From the NCBI RefSeq assembly GCF_014284175.1, contig NZ_JACOGA010000007.1, positions 1 to 64,000 on the forward strand: a DNA stretch of 64,000 nucleotides. The letters run 5' to 3'. The notes beneath the pieces are model-generated. The model saw nothing but the letters and a program-made list of their open reading frames with translations. It ran no database searches and had not been told where the DNA came from. Of this stretch, positions 53,014-61,300 are shown piece by piece (the first letter of the stretch is position 1; each line of letters starts with the position of its first letter). This DNA comes from Affinundibacterium flavidum. Lineage in GTDB: Bacteria; Pseudomonadota; Gammaproteobacteria; Burkholderiales; Burkholderiaceae_D. Both the position numbers and the translations under genes were made by a program.

Positions 53014-53996
53014 ATGAAATGGAATTTGTTGAAAAATATGATGAAGAGAACCCCTTTGGTTGGCGATACGAGATTTTCTTTGAATTCGATTTTTGTTTGC
53101 TTTGTGATGCTGAGTTTAAGCTCGTACGCACAAACTCTACAAAAAATCGATAGTTCTAAAGCTGTCGGAGCGGATGCAAAGTTGAGTGAAATTGAACAGC
53201 GACAAAAACTAGAACAGAGTTATCGTAGTTGCCCTAGTGGTTACCACAACGGCCCACGATTGGGACGTGTACGTTACACCAAGGATCCCTGGATATGGGT
53301 GGTGACACCTGAATTTGCGGCCAAGTATTGTATGCCAGAAGCTTTCATCGATCCCGAATTAAAAGGCGTAGAGGCAGTTGCGGTCAAGGTTCGTGAAGAA
53401 CAAGATGAGGAGATTTGCGGATGGGGTGATCGAGTTGAAGTCTGCAATAAAGCAAGGTCGTTACGGTTCGAGATTTATGTCAAAGGTGAGGTTAAGTTAC
53501 CGAAAGAAAATGATCTTTCATATTACATGCCAGCAATTTTGCCTAGTAGATTTTTAGTTTCAAATAGTCAGCATGATTTGGAAAAGATCCGGGAAAAAAT
53601 CAACAAAATCCAAAACCTGGCGTGAAGCCTATCTTTAAAATATCTCAAGTCGGCTTGTATATGTTATCTGAAGATAAAACTACGGTTCAGTTGAGCGCAC
53701 TTTATAACGAAAGTTTTTTTAGAGATATATTTGATGGAATTGATTTTATGTCATTCGATAGTATTACGGGCGTGTTCAAAAAAGTGAAAACTTCTGATCA
53801 GAATAATTTGAGGTTGGCAATCGCTTTTCGCTCAGTGAACGACAAAATTCCATTTGCACAACAACGCAAACTTGGTGATTTTGAGCATGTAATTTATCTG
53901 CCAAATCAATTTTCTCGGAAAGTCGCGGAGTTAGATGCACATGCTGGCGACGACATTCAGGAGCTGGCGAAGCGGGCGCTTGGATTGAAAAAATAA
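53014..53996 (+). pseudogene. Frameshifted first copy of the duplicated exported protein
   Basis: This is a close paralogue of the intact gene at 54302-55285. It opens MKWNLLKNMMKRTPLVGDTRF with a signal peptide, runs in one frame to about residue 195 (…KIREKINKIQ), then stops at 53625. The homologous C-terminal part (KPIFKISQVGLYMLSEDKTT ... ELAKRALGLKK) continues in another frame from about 53605 to 53996. One base was lost or two gained around 53595-53605 compared with the intact copy. Unless recoding occurs, it yields a truncated product. Confidence 0.87.
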
Positions 53997-54044
53997 TCAA
54001 TCCAAAATTTACTAAGATTATTGAATGGAAAGGAATAGATTGGC

Positions 54045-54173
54045 ATGGATTACCAAAAAGCCATGAAATATTTGCCCTTCACTAAAGGGGTATATGGTAC
54101 CGGTAATAATACGAGTGCACATGATGTCCTAGGTGCGAATAAAGTTGAGATGAGTTTTACGGTCAAGCGTTGA
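54045..54173 (+). pseudogene. Truncated duplicate of the 5' end of the lipase-RTX gene
   Basis: A 42-residue frame, MDYQKAMKYLPFTKGVYGTG and on, then TGA. It repeats the first ~45 residues of the giant protein starting at 55334 (MDYQKVLKYLPFTKGVYGTG ...) with an eight-residue deletion, then loses similarity. It follows the frameshifted accessory gene at the same distance as the full gene follows the intact one, so the whole block was duplicated in tandem. Confidence 0.87.
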
Positions 54174-54301
54174 TTCTGGCTGTGTTTATCTTGAAAGATG
54201 ATTAGGGGCAATTGAGAAAGATTCGCGAAGTAGTTAAGTAAGCGGCGTGGTGGAAAAATTGGATTAAACGGATTTTAGATTTTGAGATTGAGGAAATAAA
54301 A

Positions 54302-55285
54302 ATGAAATGGAATTTGTTGAAAAATATGGTGAAGCGAAGCCGTTTGGTTGGCTGTATGCGATTTTCTTTGAATTTGATTTTTGTTTGTTTTGTGATACTG
54401 AGTTTAAGTTCGCATGCACAATCGCTACAAAAAATCAGTAGCTCTAAAGCTGTTGAAGTGGATACGAAGTTAAGTGAAGTTAAAGAGCGACAAAAATTGG
54501 AACAGAGTTATCGTAGTTGCCCTAGTGGTTATTACAACGGCCCAAGATTGGGACGTGTGCGTTATACCAAGGATCCTTGGATATGGGTGGTTACGCCAGA
54601 GTTCGCTAGAAGATATTGTATGCCAGAAGCTTTTATTGATCCCGAATTAAAAGGTGCAGAGGCTGTAGCGGTCAAAATCCGTGAAGAGCAAGACGAAGAG
54701 ATTTGTGGATGGGGAGATCGAGTTGAAGTGTGTAATAAAGCAAGGTCTTTGCGATTTGAGATTTATATCAAAGGTGAGGTCAGGTTACCAAAAGAAAATG
54801 ACCTTCCTTTTTATACGATTGATTCCTTACCCAGTGCGCGACTAATTTCGAGCACTCAAGATGAAATGGATAAGGTAGTGAAAAAATACAAGCAAAATCC
54901 AAAGCCAGGAGTTAAACGTATTTTTCAGAGAACTCAAGTGGGGCTATATGTGTTGAGTAAAGATAGAGCTATGATTCAATTGAGTGAGATTTATAACAAG
55001 AGTTTCTTTAGAGATTTATTTGACGGTGTAGATTTTATGGCGTTCGATAGTATTACTCGAACCACTAAAGACATAAAAACTGAAGGTGGAAATGTAGTTA
55101 ATCTGCTGATCGCTTTCCGTCCAGTGAACGACAAAATTCCGTATACGCAGAAACGCAAACTTGGTGATTTTGAACACGTTATTTATCTGCCAAATTCATT
55201 TACTCGCAAAGTTGCCGAGTTAGATGCGCGTGCTGGTGACGACATTCAGGAGCTGGCGAAGCAGGCGCTTGGATTGAAAAAATAA
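54302..55285 (+). CDS. Exported protein of unknown function, intact copy (candidate protective partner of the lipase-RTX protein)
   Basis: A 327-residue protein with a Sec signal (FVCFVILSLSSHAQ) and a mature region with Cys pairs (SCPSGYYNGPRLGRVRYTKDPWIWV; RYCMPEAF; EEICGWGDRVEVCN) likely disulfide-bonded in the periplasm. No family recognised. It ends 48 bases before the lipase-RTX gene, and the pair has been duplicated together. An exported partner next to a lipase-type secreted protein fits a periplasmic immunity protein or a lipase chaperone; neither is proved. Confidence 0.75.
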   Translation: MKWNLLKNMVKRSRLVGCMRFSLNLIFVCFVILSLSSHAQSLQKISSSKAVEVDTKLSEVKERQKLEQSYRSCPSGYYNGPRLGRVRYTKDPWIWVVTPEFARRYCMPEAFIDPELKGAEAVAVKIREEQDEEICGWGDRVEVCNKARSLRFEIYIKGEVRLPKENDLPFYTIDSLPSARLISSTQDEMDKVVKKYKQNPKPGVKRIFQRTQVGLYVLSKDRAMIQLSEIYNKSFFRDLFDGVDFMAFDSITRTTKDIKTEGGNVVNLLIAFRPVNDKIPYTQKRKLGDFEHVIYLPNSFTRKVAELDARAGDDIQELAKQALGLKK

Positions 55286-55333
55286 TCAATCCAAAATTTA
55301 CTAAGATTATTGAATGGAAAGGGATAGATTGCC

Positions 55334-58300
55334 ATGGATTACCAAAAAGTTCTAAAATATTTGCCCTTCACTAAAGGGGTATATGGTACTGGTAACAATA
55401 CAAGTGCACTCAATATAGGTACATTTACTACTGTTGATATCCTAGGTGCAAATAAAGCCGAGGTGGGTTTTATGGGGGCACTGTATAAGGATGCTTCCGG
55501 TAAGTATGTTATGTCATTGGCAGGAACGAATGATCTAAAAATTAATGGTGATTTAGGTGCTGATGGAATTTTGGCCATACAAGAATATGTGGGGGCATGG
55601 CATCCGGAATTTCAGGCGGCTTTGAATTTTGCAAAAAATGTAATCATATTTATTTCAGGTGAGTTGGAAGACAAGCTCGGAAGAACTCCTACAATAAATG
55701 AAATCCGTGAAAAATTGGAAGTAACAGGGCATTCATTAGGTGGTGCCATGGCAGAGTTAGTGGCGAAGGTTTATGGGTTAGGCGGCCTAAATCTCGACGG
55801 ACCCGGAGCTGTCACACTTGCTACTTTGCCTGAAGTCTCGGCATATAGACGAGAAATACAAACGATTATTCCCGACCTTGCTGATAACTATGAACTTGGA
55901 GGCACAATCGAATTTTCAGCCGAAGCATACTCTGTTGTTGGTATGGCAGCACCACATCATTCTGGTATGAAGTTTGATTATTTGCCAAGTGCGTTCTTGG
56001 CATTTAATGCAGCAATTGATTTAGCCGCATATTCGATTGGTGGTATCAATCTTCCATCTCTTTTGCTAGGGCTTACCACAGTCGGTACTGATGCCGGTTT
56101 ATATCACCCAAGCGGAAGTATTTTGACTTTGGTCGAACGACAAATATCTTTAGTGGATACATCTCAATTACCAACGATATCATTTGGTATTTTTTCGAAT
56201 GCTAAGAATCTCGAATTCTACCGTGAAAATAGTGCTAGCCCTACCGCATATGCCACAGCATTAGAATGGTATGCTCAGGTTTTAGCATCTAATGTCGCAG
56301 ATGGATTATCACCGCATGGCGCTATGATCAATGGGGGTGGTCAAGTAATTAATGGAGTGATGGTTTATGCGACGCGAGAGCAAGGGGCAAATAGGATAGT
56401 TGAGCGAACATTGCCAGTTGATCCGTTGACAGGATTGCCTATTGGGACTAATCCGACCATAAGTGAGTTCGTCGTTACTGCGGAAGGACAAGTTGGCATT
56501 GTCGACGGAGATAGTATTAAATTTATTACTCGGGTTACAAGTTCAATAGGACAGGGGCATATTGAAACTGCAGGAGTGGGAATTACTACGCTTAAAAGCG
56601 ATGGTGCAACTTTTGATGCAGTTTTTTCAAATGTTGGTTCTGGTCACGTGAGCTTTAATGCAGATTCTGCAAAGTATTTTTCGGGTGGTGAAGACATCCT
56701 GTCTTTTAAGGCTGACATTGCTGATCGTATTAATTTTAGTGGTGATTTTTACTCGTCTATTCCGAATGCAAATGTCACAGTAACTATTGATGAAAATGAT
56801 GTCGAGGTGAAGACGTATACCTTTGAGAAGAATAATAAGGTAGAGGTTTATACGATAAAACGCAATTTAGAAACTGGGGAAGTGGAATTTTCATCTGGGA
56901 GCCAAACGGAGACCAAATTTTCAGCCACGTACTCGAAGGTTAACCAAAATGAATTTGTTAGATTGCGAACAAATATTGAGAATATCGAATTTAGTGCAAA
57001 ATTGGTTTCTGATGGTAAAGGCGGCCTTAAATTTCTTTCAGTTGATGAAATAGATGGTGATCCGGTTGCTGACCAAAATCTTTTGGTTGAAGCGCTCAAT
57101 GCTTCCAAATTTAATCCATTTTTTACAAATGACGATACTTCAATTTTTAATATGTTCGTATTTTCAGGGCAAAATACCCTAGATAAATTAAAGAAAATTC
57201 GCGAAGATAACTCATCCGGGAACTGGTGGAATGACCCCGACGTCCAAAAAATTGGTAACTCCCTATCCAGCATCCAAAATCTAATCGCGGCATTAAAGAG
57301 TGGTAATAGCTTAGGTGTCGCAACCGCATCTGCAAACTTGGCGACGATATGGTCTGATGGTGCGACCTCTGGTGTGAGTGACGCCCTCAATGCGTGGGGG
57401 GATGTCGTTAGCTTGAAAGCCGCGTTGAAACGTGGCGATCATACCTCGGTCTTAAAAAGTGGCCTTAGCCTGTCAAACAGTGTACTCAAGGTTTACCGTG
57501 CCCTCCTAGAGGATGAAGTAAAGCAAATTGCTTCGACCGCCGGACAAGCAGCAGCAAAAGCTTCACAAGCAAGTACCGATCTCGCTAATGTAACTAGTGC
57601 GATGGACAATATTAATACCATCATTTCGGTCATTAATATCATTTCTGATCTAAAAGAAGAGAATTATCTAGAGGTGATCGCCTCAATCGCCGCTTTAATG
57701 GGCTACCCTGTCATTGGTTGGGTACTGTCGGTAGGGAAGATACTTGCCGCCTTAATTGAACCAGACAAAATTTATTACGCCAAGTTAACATTGGGTCGTG
57801 CCAGTGATGGAACGTTTAGTTATAACTTTAATTCCGCGACAGATAAAGAGGCAAAGGCTTCAACAGAAGCCATGATGAAGGGGCTGTTGACACCCTTGCA
57901 AGAGATGCTCACGCATTTACCAGATGCGCGAATGATCGTTGATCGTATGCCTGTACTTGAGCTTGATCGTAAAAAGAGCGATACCTGGTTTTTAACGTAC
58001 GAGGACGCAAGTACTGGACAAACAATGCGCTCGTACTTTGATGCGAAGGGACGCTTGTTATCGACCGGAACGCTCGCACAGCAAATTCAAGCAATTGATT
58101 CGGATGATTTTTTTAAGGACATCGGTCAGTTATTTATTGATGCCACCTTTAAAGCTGGTGCGATTGCACCAGTATGGGAGGCGGATAGTATTGCTGAGAA
58201 AAATCGAGTACGTCAAGGGATCGTTGAGAGCGCGAGGGAGCGTTGGGAGGCTAGAAGAACTAACGGTAATCGATTTGTCGCACCCGAAAACAATACAACG

Positions 58301-61300
58301 TTGAATTCAGTAGGATGGGCAAAGCATGATGGCCACTTGATTCTTGGAGCTGTCACTGGGCCAACCCAAGTTCTACGCCCGATTGTATTAGATCTGAATG
58401 GCGATGGAATTAAACTATTGAGTCGCGATGATGGCTACGGAGTTCTGTTTGATGTTGACAACGATGGCTACGCAGAAGAAACCGATTGGATTGATGCGCA
58501 TGATGGTATTTTGGTGTCAGATTACGATGCCAATGGCGTCATCGATACTGGTACCGAACTGTTTAATAACATCAATATTGATGCGTTGAAACGTGGTTTG
58601 TTAGGCTTGAAAGAGTTCGATAACAATTGGGATATGTACATTAGTGCTGATGAGGCTCAGTTTTCAAAGCTTCGTGTTTGGCGTGACTTAAATCTCGATG
58701 GTATTGCAAGCCCACATGAATTAAAAACCATGAGCGAGCTGGGCATCAGTATGTTGAATTTGAGGAATGGTACGTTTATTCGAAATGGCGTGACGCATCA
58801 GTTGGGACAAGTCGCTCTGACTGCAGATTCTCAAGGCGTACTGACCGACATGTTTGACAATGTTCTGGTCGTGACCAATGAAGATGGTTCAGTCGAAACA
58901 TTTGCGGCGGCGGTAGAGGATCAGACAAAATTGAGTTCAGCGGGTATCCATTTCGCCAAGAGTAGTGATGAAAAAATGATGGCTGGATATGACCGGATAA
59001 ATGCAGTGGAAGATACGGCGATCATCGTTAATGCCGCGCAGCTACTTCTAAATGATGGCATTGTTGCGGTTGGTCTTGATCATGCTTCATTGAAAATTAC
59101 TGCATTGAAAGACCCGGTCAATGGCAGCGTTTCTTATGAACCCGAGACTGGAAAAATCATATTCACGCCAACGGCAAATTTTACTGGTGATGGATATTTT
59201 AGTTATACCTTATCTGATGGTAGTGACCGTACTGCAGAGGGCATAGTACGCGTCAAAGTGCTTGCCGTGAATGATTTACCGGTTATCGAAAATCAGATTC
59301 TCTCCAATATCGTTCGTGAAGTTACTGGCAAAGTAAGTGCTCATGATGTTGAAAGTGGAACAGAGCTTACTTATACCATCGCACATCAAGGTTTGTACGG
59401 CAATGTGACCATAGATGCGACTACAGGTGCATGGACCTATACGCGTAATGCGGATGAGATGTCGGTGACTGGTGGATTCAAGCCGGATGCATTTGCGGTG
59501 AAAGTAACTGATAAAGACGGCGGAAGCAGCCTGTTAAAGATTCTGCCGTATAACGTTAGTCCGCAATCGACTACGCAGGTCAAGGCTGTTTCTAGTCCTA
59601 CGACTCAAGAGGGTTCTGCATTGGATTTCAATGTTGTGTTGTCAGAGCCTACGAAAGATGTGACAGAGGTGACGCTGACCCCCGAGGATAAGAGCGCGCA
59701 GTTTAATGTTGATACTGGTGCGGGGGCTGTTTCGTTTGATGGGGGCGTATCTTATGCGCCATTTTCGGGTAATAAGGTGCAGGTACCTCAGGGGATTGTG
59801 ACCTTTACGGTGAGATATCTCACCGTAACTGATGCCATTGCAGAAAGTTCAGAGAACCTAGTATTACGTGTGGCTACGCAGTTGAATACGACACCTGTTT
59901 TGGGTACGGGAACGATTGCTGAAAAGTCGGTATTTAGCATTCAGGGGGCAACAAGTGTTGCGGAGTCTGCCGGCAGTGTTGAATATATAGTGTCGTTGAG
60001 TCAAGCTAGTAGTAAGCCCAGTTCCGTTCGAATACATAGTGTCAGTAATAGTGCTGGCAATGCAGACTATATAGGATTAGTGTCACAGGTCATTACTTTC
60101 TTGCCGGGAGAGACCAGCAAAAAAGTCGTTGTTGGGATCAACCAAGATCGTTTGGTAGAAGGTTCAGAGTCTTTTGGTTTAATTCTGTCAGAGCCGATAG
60201 GTGAAGCCTTAATCGGAACGCCTGATTTGCAAGTATTGATCGTCGATGATGATGGGGGAAATCCAGGAGGAGAGCCCGGACCAGATTCAGGTTCAGGCTC
60301 AGGCAGACATGGTAACGGCCCAACAGGGGCTGGCCAGGCTGGCTTATCGGGAGCGGTTCAACCGCGTCGAGATCCTCTGGCTCTGGATCTAGATGGTGAC
60401 GGTATTGAGACGAATAATACGGGGGGGAACGGGCAACCGATTCTCTTCGATCACGATGCTGATGGCGTTAAAACTGGCACTGGCTGGTTACGACCAGATG
60501 ACGCTTGGCTAGCATTAGATATTAATGGTAATGGGAAGATTGATAATGGTCGCGAATTATTTGGTGTTGATACGCTATTGAAAAGCGGTACGTTTGCACA
60601 AAATGGCTTTGCTGCTTTGGCCGATAACGATGTAAATTTGGATGGAAAAATTGATCAGCTCGATCCAATCTTTGCCAACTTGAAAGTTTGGCGAGACCTT
60701 AATCAAGATGGCATTAGTCAAGTCAACGAATTAAGTAGTTTGGCACAGAATAAGATAGCGTCAATTTCTTTGGGGGCAAGGCAAGAATTTATAAACTTAG
60801 GGAATGGCAATGTACAAACGGCAGCGGGATCATTTACCCGTGAAGACGGGAGTGTTCAAGCTGCCGTTGAATTAAGTTCGACCATTGTTAATCTTGACCT
60901 ACTTCAGAATACATTTTTTAGTGAGTTTGTTGACGCATTGCCTCTTGACGAAGATATCTTGGCGCTGCCAAATCTTAGTGGAAGCGGACGAGTGCGGGAT
61001 TTGTCTGAAGCTATCGCTTTGTCAGGGCAACTTGGACTACTTGTTTACGATTATTCAGTAAAGACAAATCGGGTAGATCAGATTGCTATGCTCGATGATT
61101 TTGTAAGTCTATGGGCTTCGACTTCGACTTTTAAATCATTGCAAGAACAAGCCACGGCTTTAGCTGGTGCAGGAGTATCTGTAAACTATGCGCTTCCAAT
61201 TGCGGCAGGTACGCCTGAGTATTTGAGCTTTTTGAAGAAAATTCAAATAGTTGAGAAGTTCATGGGGTTTACTTATGGCACCTCCACTGGCGGCGTGAGA

